64,000 nt of DNA from Bombyx mori (Eukaryota; Arthropoda; Insecta; Lepidoptera; Bombycidae), in assembly GCF_030269925.1 (NCBI RefSeq), contig NC_085120.1:12551501-12615500 (forward strand), written 5' to 3'. The notes under the pieces are model-generated. The model saw only the letters and a program-made list of their open reading frames with translations. It was not told where the DNA came from and ran no database searches. Position 1 is the stretch's first letter. The number at the start of each line of letters is the position of its first letter. This document shows, piece after piece, positions 52,201 through 59,989 of this stretch. The position numbers and the translations under genes are program-made.

Positions 52201-55200
52201 CTTCATAATTGTTCGCAGGTGTTGGCGGCCCTTGCCGCGCAATCTATCAACATATCGGTGGGTTTCTGTCAGGGCTTCTCGGCGGTTCTGCTGCCCCAGT
52301 ACTCGCTTGAGTATCCGTCCATATCGTACGAACAGAGCTCATGGATTGGTAAGATTATTATTAATATATAATAAATATGTAAAGAAAAACCTTTTTTATG
52401 TATGTCATTTTTAATATTAATCCTTTGAAAGTATTTACATTAAAAAAAAAGATATTTCTTATATAGATTTTCTGAACTCTCTGTCATTGAGAAAAAAAAG
52501 AGGTTCAGGTTTACTTAATTCAATGATACTGTGTAAAATAATAATTAGTTTGTGGAAAAAGGCTTTAGATGTTATTTTCTTAAAATTGTACAGTAAACTC
52601 AATTAAGTATTTTCTTATTATAAAACCATTTTTAGAATATTTCATATCATTATATATACATACATATATGTAAAGAAAAGCCTCTATCATTTAAAATCTT
52701 TAAAACTCTTTAGTTTAAAAAATCTTTTTCTCAGGCGGAATCACTCACCTGTCTGTTATTCAGTAAAAAGGGAGTTCATATTTTTATAGTATATTAAATA
52801 CTAATTTTAATTTTAAAAATAAAATATTAATTTTAAAAGAGATTAAGGTCTTTAAATTTTAAAGGTTATTCTTTACAAATAATTATTTAAAAAATAATTT
52901 ATTTCAATAAATTGCGAAATATTCAGTTTATGTTATGACCTCGAAATAATTAAATACAACATTTAAAAAAAACCGTATAAAATTGTTGTATAACGTGTCT
53001 CATTTATTAACCACCACACCACATTGAATGTATTCATTATGATAGTAACAATTGTTAACATTTTTAATTAAATGTTATTTCATAAGTTTGTAACACCCTA
53101 CATTTTAGGTTTACGTAGGTACATATCTATGTATACTAGAGGTGCCCCGGTACTCGAAATTCGACTATAATTAATTGAAATTAATTGTAATGTAATCAAT
53201 TTGTAATGAAAGACTATTTATTATACCTCTATATCACAGACTTCACCAAGACTACCCTTTAGAAAAATTTTAAATATTAAAGACAAACATTAATTAATCT
53301 ATTCCTAATTTGACCACAGACTATAAGCAATAAGAAAAGTTTGACAGTAAACAAATAGTATGCATGCGTGTGTGCATCAAATACATGGGAGTTGTGTAAT
53401 GTTTTTTATTGATTTAATGTATTTTTTATGCATAATTTAAAAAATATTAGCATTCTGCACTCTTTCTCTATATTCTCTATAAGTGTGGGAAATGTAAAAA
53501 GTGGTACAAAATTTTTGCTTCACGTAATAATAATAAGGTATAGATGGCACGGGCCTTTCTTGAACCGACTAGCATGTGTACCTAAGTATTCTCTTATCCT
53601 TTAGTGTGTAGGATGAAATGATGTTTCGATTCAGTTCGTATATTTATAAAGCTCACAATTCTCATGTTATTTTTGTGCTTGCCTCGATCTGGCACGAGAT
53701 GTTAAAACAACAAGCTTTTCAGGTCAAACGCGACCCCATTGCGAGTGAACCCAAACGCTATTAATACAAATCCCAAAATAAGTTTCGCCTGTCTTTTATT
53801 TTTAATTAAAACTAGCTGACCCGGCAGACTTCGTAGTGCCTCAATCGATAAATAAAAAATATAAACTTTTGTATAAAATAAACTTAAAACAAACAAAAGG
53901 AATCCGTCCGACGGGGGACACATCAAAGGAAAAACAAAATTGTTATTTTTATTTAATTCCGAGCATTTTCGTATTTATCTACCTTTTAAACCTTTTCTGG
54001 ACTTCCACAAATAATTCAAGACCAAAATGAGCCAAATCGGTCCAGCCGTTCTCGAGTTTTAGCGAGACTAACGAACAGCAATTCATTTTTATATTATATA
54101 GAGATTAAAATAATGAACGAGTTAAAGGTTTAGGCTAACTTATCCGACGACCCTACGTGTTTTTAATGACACTCGATATTAATTGACATTAAGTTGACAT
54201 TAAATGCCCACCACCTATTGAGGTTTTCAGTTCAACAGAAATCACGATTACCGTAACCTTGAAACGAGTGCATACGATTTCTTTGTGCGAACTGACAAGG
54301 TTAATTATTGAAATCGGACAGCATAATAGCTCTGAGGCATACACCGGCGACCTATGGGACTCGGATATAATTAACTAGCGACCCGCCCTCGCTTTGCTTC
54401 GGAAACTGTAATTTATTATTGTTTAATGGATGTTATTATACATATAAACCTTCCTCTTCAATCACTCAATCTATTAAAAAAACCGCATCAAAATCCGTTG
54501 CGTAGTTTTAAAGATTTAAGCATACATAGGGACAGACAGATATAGGGACAGAGAAAGCGACTTTGTTTTATACTGTGGCGGTAGCCATCACAGAACACAA
54601 GATATTTGACAGATGCCTAAATCTCGCTTACGACATTTTCAAGATAAGCTTGCATATATACAAGTTCCGAACAACAGCATCCGGACCGTCGGTCTACCGA
54701 GCAATATAAATATAAAAAAAAGGAAGATCTTCCTTTCGTCGTATATTCCTACAACACTATGTAGTGATAATTCAATTCAATACATCATCTATATTTTTCA
54801 CATAATGAATGTTAATAAACATATTTGCATCCATATTTTAGTTTATTGTACAGGCGGCTAGGGTCGCGCTATTCATACGTTTTTCAGTTATCTAAAATTC
54901 AGAGAAACTGAACAGAAATTTAACTTCGCATTCCTCGTCTTCTAATAAATCTCAAAAACAGAAAACATTTTTTCCAATTGATGTCATAAAATGTCGCATT
55001 TTACGGTAGAAAATTATACAACTAAGGCTTAGAATAGCACCACTCCGTCTTTCCCGTCAGTGTCGGAAAAGGCGACAAAGGGGTCCACCGGAGAATGAGT
55101 AACGGCTCTGAGTATTATTACATTTACTGGTGGTATGGCGTATTGTAAGCCCGCACGGGTAGGCATCACCATCTGGACTATTCTGTCGAAATAATTCATG

Positions 55201-58200
55201 CCTTCCAGTTTAATGGATGGGACTGCTGTTTATGATTCAATTGAGACTTCGAACTCATGTTTCAAGTTGAGTGGCTGCATTCAGATAGTTACGTCTATGG
55301 GCTTTATATTCGTTCACCCACAAGACAAAGGTTACATCTATTTTTTTTTTATTGCTCTTGTAGGCAGACGAGCATACGGCCCACCTGATGGTGAGTGGTT
55401 ACCGTCGCTCATGGACTTCAGCAATGGCAGAGCCAAGCCGCTGCCTACCGCTTAATACTGTCCATAAGCGTCGTTTGAAGAAGGACATGTCATAGCGCTC
55501 GGGAAACACCGTGGAGGGGAGCTCATTCCATAGCCGGATGGTGCGTGGCAAAAAAGATCTCTGGAAGCGCACTGTGGATGACCGCAGTGGCTCCAGGTAG
55601 GATGGATGAACTCTACTCCGGTGGCGGGCGGTGCGGTGGTAAAAACGAGATGCCGGTATCATCTCGAATAATTCCTCAGAGCACTCCCCATGGAACATAC
55701 GGTACAAAATACAGAGGGAACCGAAGTCCCTCCGCAGACCCAGAGGTTCCAAACGATCCGAGAGAACATACAACCTGCAACCGATTTTGTGTCATAGATG
55801 CAGAAAACACAATGTTTTCGTGTTATTTACAATTTCACATGTGGAATAATAAGCATATATTCGTACAAACATCGGTTGTGTAAACGAGATAGCGTTTGTT
55901 TGTGTTCCCTCACATCCGTGACTCTAAAAATACGGGTGGCGTTGCGTGCTCGGGAGGTTACGACTCCGATGAATGCGTGGTCACGTTTATATTGGCTTCG
56001 ATATGTTTTATAGAACTACATAGTGTTGTATAGTTGATTTCATTGAAATTTTCAAACAATAAACGCTAAAACAATGAACAATAGTTACTGGTGGTAGGAC
56101 CTCTTGTGAGTCCGCGCGGGTGGGTACCACCACCCTGACTATTTCTGTCGTGAAGCAGTAATGCGTTTCCGTTTGAAGGGTGGAGCGGCCGTTGTAACTA
56201 TACTGAAACCTTAGAAATTATATCTCAAGGTGGGTGGCGCATTTACGTTGTGGATGTCTATGGGCTCCAGTAACCACTTAACACCAAATGGGCTGTGAGC
56301 TCGTCCACTCATTTAAGCAATAAAAAATATATATAGAAGTGGCATTTTCCGTTAAGATTCACGAAATTCAAGTCCACACAATACCTATACGAATTAATTT
56401 TATGTTTTGTTCATTAAATCTTCCTCGTGTAGCAAATGCGAGTCGAGTTTGTCATAGAGCGTCTTGTTCTGAGACGTTATCGGCGAATATTTACAAACAC
56501 ACATCGCAAACAACACGAGACTCGTAAAACGTTAATTATTTATTTTTATTTAATTATAAACAATGCAATCTTTTTATTGTACCTAATCACTGACTGATTC
56601 AGCCTCAATGATATCAGATGTAGGTAATGTTACAATATTGTTATCACGACACAGTTCCTCCAGTTGTGTTGTCAATGTTCTATACCTAATGTTCCGTCAT
56701 CTTTCAATTGCAACTGATCTGCTAGCGTTACTAACCAATTAGCTGCTTTATTGAGTTGAGCATAGGAGCTCATCTGTTTAATATGAAGTCGTGATTCCCA
56801 CTACAGGTTCAGAGTTCGTAACTTAATTTTAAATTATTCAATTGCGAGTATGTTTTTATCTTTCACTACATCTCACTAAGCAAGTATTTTTAGTTAGTTG
56901 TTTCATTTTAACCCTTGCTAATAGCCTTGAGAGGCTATTTCAGCTTCATCCTAAATAGAATACATAAATCTATTGAGTAGACCATTATTGTTTTATCAAA
57001 TGTGGGTAAACCGTCATGGCCTTTTTTTAAGCAGTTACTGGCGTCCATAGACATAACAACGTGAATGCCACTTAATTCTGATCATCGTCTAAGACGCCCG
57101 GTGTATTCTTTTTGAGTTTTGCTCCTGCAGACATAACCCACTTTTTTTTCCTACCTAAGCTGATCGCCTTGAGAGGCTACGTCAGCGTAACCTAACAAGT
57201 AGGTGAGCTCACGAGGCTCAAACCTGACGCCGTTGCTAAGACGAACCCTAGCAAGAGCAGTGCTTCGCAGAATCTACCACCGGATCGGGAACGCGACCCA
57301 CTGAGAAGATCCCGCGAGAAACTCAGTGGCCTTGTAGTTAGAGTTAAATGTTAAATGAACTGAAGGATTATCTGTAATTTATTCTAAGCACTCTTAACAG
57401 TTATTGTTTGTTGTGCTTTTTGCGTCCTACCTCTTGGTTCATTTTGAGCAGGCTCTCCAAGCGCTTTACTAAAGGCACGTTTTGTCAACAGCAAGTCTGG
57501 GTGTGATCTCCAACCCCATTGGAGCGCTGCTGGGCGGCATGATGGTGGACGCAGTGGGGCGGCGGCTGCTGTTGCAGTCGATCGTGCTGCCGAACCTCAT
57601 AGGCTGGCTGGTCATAGCCTTCTCAGAGACCTACGTCTTCCTCTGCATAGGACGATTCATCACCGGATTCACTATCGGTGTGTTTTGTTTCATTGAATTA
57701 ATTAGAGGATGACCGAGCTTTGCTTGGCATGGTTTTTTTTTTTTTTGATATATTGTGTTTTTTTAGAAATTATATTTAAATACGAATTACATATTGATAT
57801 TATATTATTTGTTATTTTCATTCAATAAAAAAAAAGTTTATGTTTAAGTTGATTATCGATAAAGTTGATTATTGAACACAAGAATAAAACAATATTTTCT
57901 GAAAATAAATCATAGCTAGATCGATTCATGGCCCCCGAAATCCCATGTATACTAAATTTTATGATAATCATTGGAGCCGTTTCCGAGATTTAGATATATA
58001 TATTTATATACAAGAATTGCTCGTTTAAAGATATAAGATACTACACATTTTATTTGAAACTAATAGATAATTTCCTTTCAAATTTCAGGAATGTCAACGG
58101 TATCGTACATCTACGTGGCTGAGATCACGACTCCAGAAAAGAGAGGGGTTCTCAGCGCTTTAGGGCCCGGCCTGGTCTCCACCGGGATATTCATCGTCTA

Positions 58201-59245
58201 CTCCTTAGGAGCCTTCATTCACTGGCGAAAAGTGGCCGCTATTTGTGCGGGAGTGTCTCTACTGACTCCCTTCTTGATGTACTTCGTTCCAGAGTCACCT
58301 CTGTGGCTCGCCTCTAAAGGACAAATGAAAGAAGCTTACAACGCTATGTTCTGGCTCCGTCAGAACAACAGCACGGCGCAACAAGAACTCATGGAGTTCA
58401 CCAAAGACCGCAAGGAACAGCAGATGAACTTCAAACAGAAATTAGCACTCTTCAAACGGAAAAACGTCCTCAAGCCCTTCGTATTATTAATAGTTTTCTT
58501 CATCTTCCAAGAAATGTCAGGGATTTACATCATATTGTATTACGCTGTGGATTTCTTCAAGTCTGTAGGTACTAGCGTCAACGAGTTCACGGCTTCCATC
58601 ATAGTGGGAGGTGTGAGAGTCTTCATGGGAGCAGTCGGCGCTTGTCTTATTAACAGCTTCAGAAGGAAGACCCTGGCAGCAGTATCAGGACTGCTGCTGG
58701 GCATCGCCATGCTGGGGGCCGCGGTGTGCGACAGTCTCAATGGACCTCCGCTAGTGAAGCTCGGCTGTGTGCTATTACACGTTTCCTTCAGCATGGTCGG
58801 CTTCCTCCAACTGCCCTGGATCATGTCCGGAGAACTGTACCCTCAGGATATCAGAGGAGTCATGTCCGGGGCGACTTCGTGCTGCGCTTACGTCCTCATT
58901 TTCTTCAACATAAAAACGTATCCTAAATTGGAGAACTTACTCACGAGCAACGGGACTTTGTATTTGTTCGGGTTCTGTGCAATGATAGGAGCGGCATACT
59001 GCTTCCTGTTTCTGCCGGAGACTAAAGGGAAGACTCTCACGGAAATCATGAGGCAGTTCGACGATGATAACAAAAATGAGAAAGATCTTGAAGCCGGCTA
59101 CAAGAGCGATAAGGGATGCAGTATCGAGGGCAGGCCAGTGCAGAGGAGACACAGCGCTGGAGCCGCTGTTTCTTTAGAAAAGAGCGAAGACTTTAAGCTT
59201 TGGAAGCCAGAAGAGTCGAATAAAACGGACACTCATTGTGATTGA
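31188..59245 (+). CDS. Facilitated sugar (trehalose) transporter, Tret1-like, MFS
   Basis: Joined coding exons 31188-31217, 52219-52348, 57492-57677 and 58089-59245 give 1503 nt and 500 aa; adding 45274-45321 gives 516 aa. All junctions are in phase with GT-AG sites. Visible MFS sugar-porter signatures, 500-aa numbering: GGMMVDAVGRR (68-78, loop 2-3), GRFITG before TM4-5, PESPLWL (183-189, after TM6), FQEMSG (255-260, TM7, in place of the family QQLSG) and PETKGKT (425-431, after TM12). Twelve hydrophobic segments can be placed. The C-terminal tail of about 70 residues is polar. By family it should move trehalose or hexoses by facilitated diffusion across the plasma membrane. Substrate is not decided by the sequence. 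Confidence 0.88.
31732..31890 (-). repeat. Family B (Bm1-like) SINE, 5' half only
   Basis: CCGGATCGGAAACGCGACCC, then TGAGGTACCTAAAAGCACCG and TGCGGACAG-type 5' end in reverse. The 3' tail half is absent and the middle is deleted. Confidence 0.85.
32366..32625 (-). repeat. Family A SINE
   Basis: Reverse body copy within the transporter's first coding intron, with a duplicated CACCATTACCACATTG-like stretch. Confidence 0.9.
33050..33103 (+). mobile_element. Helitron H1 3' terminus
   Basis: Only the end survives: AATTATAGTCGAATCTCGAC (hairpin) then TACTGCGGGGCCACTAG before T. No matching 5' end lies nearby. Confidence 0.75.
33293..33316. repeat. (GTCT)n microsatellite
   Basis: TCTGTCTGTCTGTCTGTC. 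Confidence 0.9.
33651..33825. mobile_element. Palindromic MITE, family E, copy 2
   Basis: The best preserved copy. Arms of about 39 bp (GCGAGTTCTTTAACGTTCTC then GATAGCGTAAAAGTTAACT) are inverted at the other end with three mismatches. The core is GCGCCCCTAGCGGCAAAC. Confidence 0.88.
33829..34074 (+). repeat. Family A SINE
   Basis: GGTAGGAACTCTTGTGAGTC to AGCAATAAAATAAAATAAAA. It starts directly at the edge of the family E MITE. Confidence 0.9.
34403..34670 (+). pseudogene. Family C jockey-like LINE: RT C-terminus and 3' end
   Basis: One + frame (34301-34612) is intact through the conserved end, including RTIRLWNELPSTVF and SGRQRLGSAPGIAEVHGRR, then the 3'UTR and AAGGGCAATAAAAAAAA. It is a 5'-truncated insertion; the N-terminal codons of the open frame are flanking sequence. 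Confidence 0.85.
34959..35108 (+). repeat. Family A SINE, 3' half
   Basis: GCTCTGCCGTTGTTGTAACT to CTAAGCAATAAAAAAAAA. Confidence 0.85.
35401..35573 (-). repeat. Unclassified repeat D, copy 2
   Basis: Inverted relative to copies 1 and 3, from AGATATACGACAAAGGGAAG to GATGGCTACCCGCCACA. Confidence 0.75.
35597..35813 (-). mobile_element. Non-autonomous Helitron, family H5
   Basis: Reverse copy. CTAGCGACCCGTCCTCGCTT (3' end) to ACTTTGTACTATGTAGTGA (5' TC end). The homologue at 54375 is split by repeat D. Confidence 0.75.
35859..36105 (-). repeat. Family A SINE
   Basis: Reverse body copy, moderately diverged (CACGGCACACTTGATCTTAA). Confidence 0.9.
36566..36818 (+). repeat. Family A SINE
   Basis: TACTGGTGGTAGGACCTCTT to TAAGCAATACAAAAAAATAA, with a small deletion before the 3' end. 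Confidence 0.9.
36825..36905 (+). repeat. Family A fragment
   Basis: CGCCTATTTCTGCCGCGGAG to CAGACTGAG. An older partial copy adjoining the poly-A of the previous one. Confidence 0.7.
37379..37495 (-). mobile_element. Family C LINE 3' end
   Basis: TTGCCCCTGTAGGCAGACGA to CAAGCCGCTGCCTACCG, reverse copy, 3'UTR only. Confidence 0.88.
37635..37770. mobile_element. Palindromic MITE, family E, copy 3
   Basis: Shortened left arm (TTAAGTGCGAGTTTTTTAAT), core in reverse (GTTTGCCGCTAGGGGCGC), intact right arm. About 130 bp. Confidence 0.75.
37771..38535. other. Unassigned intronic sequence
   Basis: No exon-like block with splice sites was recognised between the MITE and the Helitron. Confidence 0.4.
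38536..38945 (-). mobile_element. Helitron H1 copy, reverse, full length
   Basis: CTAGAGGTCCCGCAGTAGTC with hairpin AGTCGAAATTCGACT at the left, TTGCTTCACGTATTAATAA at the right. Confidence 0.85.
39335..39761. mobile_element. hAT-type MITE with exact 8-bp target duplication
   Basis: 427 bp flanked on both sides by CTCTGAAC (39327-39334 and 39762-39769). Terminal inverted repeat TAGAGATGAAAC. TATCCGG or its reverse occurs many times near both ends, like the subterminal transposase sites of hAT elements. Open frames on both strands inside it are not transposase. Confidence 0.9.
40143..40448 (+). mobile_element. Non-autonomous Helitron, family H2
   Basis: ATCTATATATAAATCTATCT start and GCACTACGAAGTCTGCCAGG, TCAGCTAG end before T. 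Confidence 0.85.
40449..41026. other. Unassigned intronic sequence
   Basis: No recognisable exon or repeat. Confidence 0.4.
41027..41219 (+). mobile_element. Chimeric SINE: tRNA head + family C tail + family A tail
   Basis: TCGTCGTGGCCTAAAGGATA (family A tRNA head) runs straight into GGTAGGCAGCAGCTTGGCTC (family C, 41070-41167), then CGTGAGCTTGTCCAACTATC and TAAACAATAAAAAAAA (family A end). Confidence 0.7.
41818..42032 (+). repeat. Family B-variant SINE
   Basis: GGTAGTAGATTCATTCGCGA, CTCCTTTGGAGGCGCTTGGG, GCCCACCTGTCCCGGTGAAA, AATCATAAAAAAAAA. Same variant as 60866-61165. Confidence 0.75.
42146..42415 (-). repeat. Family B (Bm1-like) SINE
   Basis: Reverse copy from TTTTTTCCTACCTAAGCTGA to GTAATGACGTGCTTTGGGCG, with a deletion removing the B-box region. 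Confidence 0.9.
42820..42965 (-). pseudogene. RTE-like LINE reverse transcriptase C-terminal remnant
   Basis: Reverse translation contains a DDPVKVAG stretch followed by a W, matching the WTDDLVKVAGxxW phrase typical of lepidopteran RTE-type ORF ends. Short and frameshifted. Confidence 0.5.
43206..43453 (+). repeat. Family A SINE
   Basis: TGGTGGTAGGACCTCTTGTG to AGGCAATAAAAAAAAA, with a GGGGCCGTGGGGGGTGG alteration in the middle. Confidence 0.9.
43454..44468. other. Unassigned intronic sequence
   Basis: Mostly unique. A slightly GC-richer part (43540-43700) has no clear splice-bounded frame. Confidence 0.35.
44469..44910 (+). mobile_element. Helitron H1 copy, full length
   Basis: TCGATATATTAATACGTGAA start; ATAGTCGAGTTTCGACTACC and GGGGGACCACTAG end before T. 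The 112-codon + frame inside is an artefact. Confidence 0.85.
44961..45209 (+). mobile_element. Non-autonomous Helitron, family H3
   Basis: TCTATACTAATATATAAATC start; AGCGAAGCGGACGGGTACAG and CTAG end before T. It ends 64 bp before the small transporter exon. Confidence 0.85.
45274..45321 (+). CDS. Candidate small transporter exon (48 nt, in frame)
   Basis: Acceptor TTTTGTTCGCCGGCAG, donor AAG/GTAACG. It encodes 16 residues, AS then MSSQETMTHRGRVK, phase 0 to phase 0. It can therefore be inserted between the 31.2 and 52.2 kb exons without changing frame, or its ATG (45280) can act as a second start giving a 504-aa protein. Hydrophilic sequence suits the cytosolic N-terminus of an MFS transporter. 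Confidence 0.55.
45322..47767. other. Long AT-rich intronic stretch
   Basis: Contains a short (CA)n run near 45620-45640. A 90-codon + frame (46501-46773) has no recognisable content. Nothing else was supported. Confidence 0.4.
47768..48191 (-). mobile_element. Helitron H1 copy, reverse
   Basis: CTAGTGGCCCCCGGTAGTCG at the left (hairpin partly lost) and TTCACGTATTAATATATAGA at the right. Confidence 0.83.
48667..48990 (-). repeat. Family A SINE with its tRNA-derived head
   Basis: Reverse copy, head at 48915-48990 (GTCGTGACCTAAAGGATAAG in reverse, B-box-like GTTTTCGAATCCCGC). The 3' tail is missing. Same architecture as 1006-1352. Confidence 0.82.
49425..49738 (+). repeat. tRNA-headed SINE (second family), long copy
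   Basis: GCCGTCTGGTGTAGTGGTAA (A-box-like), GCGGGTTCGAATCCCGCC (B box), then a body and the tail GTTATCTGGTACCTGTAACA, AATATTTATTTATTAATAAA. It shares even the 50 bp before the tRNA part with the copy at 51863. It does not fold as a complete functional tRNA gene and is followed by SINE body. Confidence 0.75.
49740..50486. other. Unassigned intronic sequence
   Basis: Holds a 95-codon + frame (49916-50203) with mixed composition but no recognisable family and no splice context. Confidence 0.35.
50487..50580 (+). mobile_element. Family C LINE fragment, decayed
   Basis: TACTGTATGTTCCAAGGGGT and TTCATCCACAATGCGTTACC parallel the 26.9 kb copy. Confidence 0.5.
50585..50750 (-). repeat. Family A SINE with central deletion
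   Basis: TTGCTTAGATGGGTGGACCT, then a jump from TTAAGTG to ATATAAGTTCTAAGGT, then GGCAGGGTGGCCGTATC. Confidence 0.8.
51405..51654 (+). mobile_element. Non-autonomous Helitron, family H3
   Basis: Homologous to 44961-45209; the terminal CTAG has decayed to TTAG. Confidence 0.8.
51730..52128 (-). repeat. Family A SINE interrupted by another SINE
   Basis: Left part 51730-51862 and right part 52096-52128 with the tRNA-headed SINE between. The CGAAACGCATTACYGCTTCAC stretch occurs on both sides. Confidence 0.75.
51863..52095 (+). repeat. tRNA-headed SINE (second family), inserted copy
   Basis: GCCGTCTGGTGTAGTGGTAA, GGGTTCGAATCCCGCC, and body to TGTATGTGTATAATAAAAAT. It lacks the TTATT tail present in the 49.4 kb copy. 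Confidence 0.75.
52219..52348 (+). CDS. Transporter exon: TM1 and first loop
   Basis: Acceptor ATTGTTCGCAG, donor ATTG/GTAAGA. 43 codons plus one base (phase 1), beginning VLAALAAQ and ending YEQSSWI. It covers the first membrane span (GFCQGFSAVLLPQ) and the loop to TM2. Confidence 0.9.
52349..53135. other. AT-rich transporter intron
   Basis: Only poly-A/T-rich unique sequence is seen; no exon or defined repeat. Confidence 0.4.
53136..53545 (-). mobile_element. Helitron H1 copy, reverse, diverged
   Basis: CTAGAGGTGCCCCGGTACTC left end, TTTTTGCTTCACGTAATAAT right end. A deletion removes the GCGCGGACGGAGGAGTATG part. Confidence 0.78.
53812..54104 (-). mobile_element. Non-autonomous Helitron, family H2
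   Basis: CTAGCTGACCCGGCAGACTT at the left to TTATATTATATAGAGA at the right. Confidence 0.83.
54375..54767 (-). mobile_element. Helitron H5, split by repeat D
   Basis: CTAGCGACCCGCCCTCGCTT to ACTTTGTTTTATA (54572), then repeat D, then the missing 5' end ACTATGTAGTGA (54755-54767). Confidence 0.7.
54573..54753 (+). repeat. Unclassified repeat D, copy 3, inside H5
   Basis: CTGTGGCGGTAGCCATCACA to GATCTTCCTTTCGTCGTATA. About 180 bp inserted close to the 5' end of the Helitron. Confidence 0.7.
55128..55330 (+). repeat. Family A SINE, diverged
   Basis: TACTGGTGGTATGGCGTATT, GTAGGCATCACCATCTGG, TCTATGGGCTTTATATTCG; decayed throughout. Confidence 0.65.
55341..55770 (-). pseudogene. Family C jockey-like LINE: longest RT C-terminal fragment
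   Basis: The - strand frame 55399-55773 (124 codons) is intact over RRDFGSLCILYRMFHGECSE, the RSRVHPSYLEPLRSST region and RTIRLWNELPSTVFPERYD to the stop, followed by the 3'UTR ending at the poly-T side (55341). It corresponds to the extreme C-terminus of a jockey/CR1-like ORF2. It is 5' truncated, so inactive. Confidence 0.88.
56085..56328 (+). repeat. Family A SINE
   Basis: TTACTGGTGGTAGGACCTCT to TTTAAGCAATAAAAAAT. Nearly complete body. Confidence 0.92.
56329..56915. other. Unassigned intronic sequence
   Basis: No recognisable exon. A 62-codon + frame (56339-56527) is probably chance. Confidence 0.4.
56917..56953 (-). repeat. Family B fragment
   Basis: GCTAATAGCCTTGAGAGGCT then ATTTCAGCTTCATCC only. 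Confidence 0.7.
57019..57070 (-). repeat. Family A fragment
   Basis: AAGCAGTTACTGGCGTCCAT then AGACATAACAACGTGAATGC. Confidence 0.6.
57144..57330 (-). repeat. Family B (Bm1-like) SINE, 3' half
   Basis: TTTTTTTCCTACCTAAGCTG to CGCGAGAAACTCAGTGG in reverse, ending 161 bp before the next transporter exon. Confidence 0.9.
57492..57677 (+). CDS. Transporter exon: TM2 to TM4
   Basis: Acceptor TTTTGTCAACAG, donor ATCG/GTGTGT. Entry phase 1, exit phase 1; 186 nt. It contains the sugar-porter loop 2-3 motif GGMMVDAVGRR, TM3 (SIVLPNLIGWLVIAF) and GRFITGFTIG. Codon use is markedly GC-rich at third positions compared with the flanking introns, as expected for real coding sequence. Confidence 0.95.
57702..58038 (-). 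mobile_element. Helitron-like element (H6) filling the last intron
   Basis: The right end in reverse starts TCTTATATCTTTAAACGAGC. The left end in reverse finishes GCTCGGTCATCCTCTAA before T, consistent with TC...CTRR ends. The body has the common lepidopteran phrase CATAGCTAGATCGATTCATG. It accounts for about 337 of the 411 intron bases. Confidence 0.65.
58089..59245 (+). CDS. Transporter final exon: TM4-TM12 and C-terminus
   Basis: Acceptor AATTTCAG/GA, uninterrupted to TGA (59243-59245), 385 codons. It contains YVAEITTPEKRG after TM4, PESPLWL, the central cytosolic loop, TM7 FQEMSGIYIILYY, TM10 GFLQLPWIMSGELYPQDIRG and PETKGKTL. The tail is charged and serine-rich (RRHSAG). ATG at 58091 begins the longest single-exon frame but is internal, since it falls in mid-domain and the upstream exons join in phase. 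Antisense frames are shadows. Confidence 0.96.
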
Positions 59246-59460
59246 GCTCTTTGCATTTATGGTCTCCTGGTATTTGGACTTCGGTGATAACTTAACGTTA
59301 CGAGTTATATTTGAATTTTTATTACTTTTTCGAAATTATGGCGGACATTCATTGTGATTGAGCTCTTTGCATTTATGGTCTCCTGGTACTCGGACTTCGG
59401 TGACAATTTAACGTTACGAAGTTATATTTTGAAATTATTTTAACTTCTTCGAAATTATGG
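59226..59460 (+). repeat. Tandem duplication across the stop codon and 3'UTR
   Basis: Unit 1 (59226-59341) starts CGGACACTCATTGTGATTGA, containing the last codons and TGA. Unit 2 (59342-59460) starts CGGACATTCATTGTGATTGA. Both continue GCTCTTTGCATTTATGGTCT and end TTCGAAATTATGG. Two units of 116 and 119 bp, roughly 90% alike. Confidence 0.9.
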
Positions 59461-59750
59461 TCTCCTGATAATTTGAGATTTTATTGCAGCGAATTAGATG
59501 TTTTTTATTAGTTTAATTAATAAGTTACCAATGAATTTAAAACATTAATTATGTGTACTAGTTGTTGTTATATTTATTAAGTAGTTTTTTTTTGTGTAAT
59601 TTTAATTATTAATCGTGAATTTTGTGATCAGTATTATTATAGGTTCAAATATTTTTAATTGTAGATTTAAACGAGAAAGTTTAAACATTCCTATTCAAAG
59701 TTTTAGTTAATAAGGAGGTGATGATTTAATTTAATTATTTTTAGGTACAA

Positions 59751-59756
59751 AATAAA
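59751..59756 (+). terminator. Proximal poly(A) signal AATAAA
   Basis: Canonical hexamer about 500 nt after the stop codon; could produce a shorter 3'UTR. Confidence 0.5.
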
Positions 59757-59989
59757 GTTGCTTGTGTACTTTTTAGATGTTTACATTTTAGGGATTTGAT
59801 TGTTTTCGTGTAATGTTTAATTATTTAATAGGGTTCGGAAAAGCAGCGTGCAATTCAAATGTGATTTATATACTGTATGTTACCATAACGTATGTGTAAA
59901 TATTATATTAGGTATAATGAAACAATAATAGTTAATATATTTAAGGCTCTATTAATTATTGTGTATGGTGATTCAACTGTGATGACTGA

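Noticed and set aside
55545..55883. 112-codon + frame
   Set aside because: Antisense to the family C LINE coding region.
58540..58824. Antisense frame of 94 codons
   Set aside because: Shadow of the GC-rich transporter coding exon with no domain.
58091..59245. Independent 384-aa single-exon gene starting at 58091
   Set aside because: It starts mid-domain and the preceding exon joins it in phase through a GT-AG intron, so the ATG is internal.
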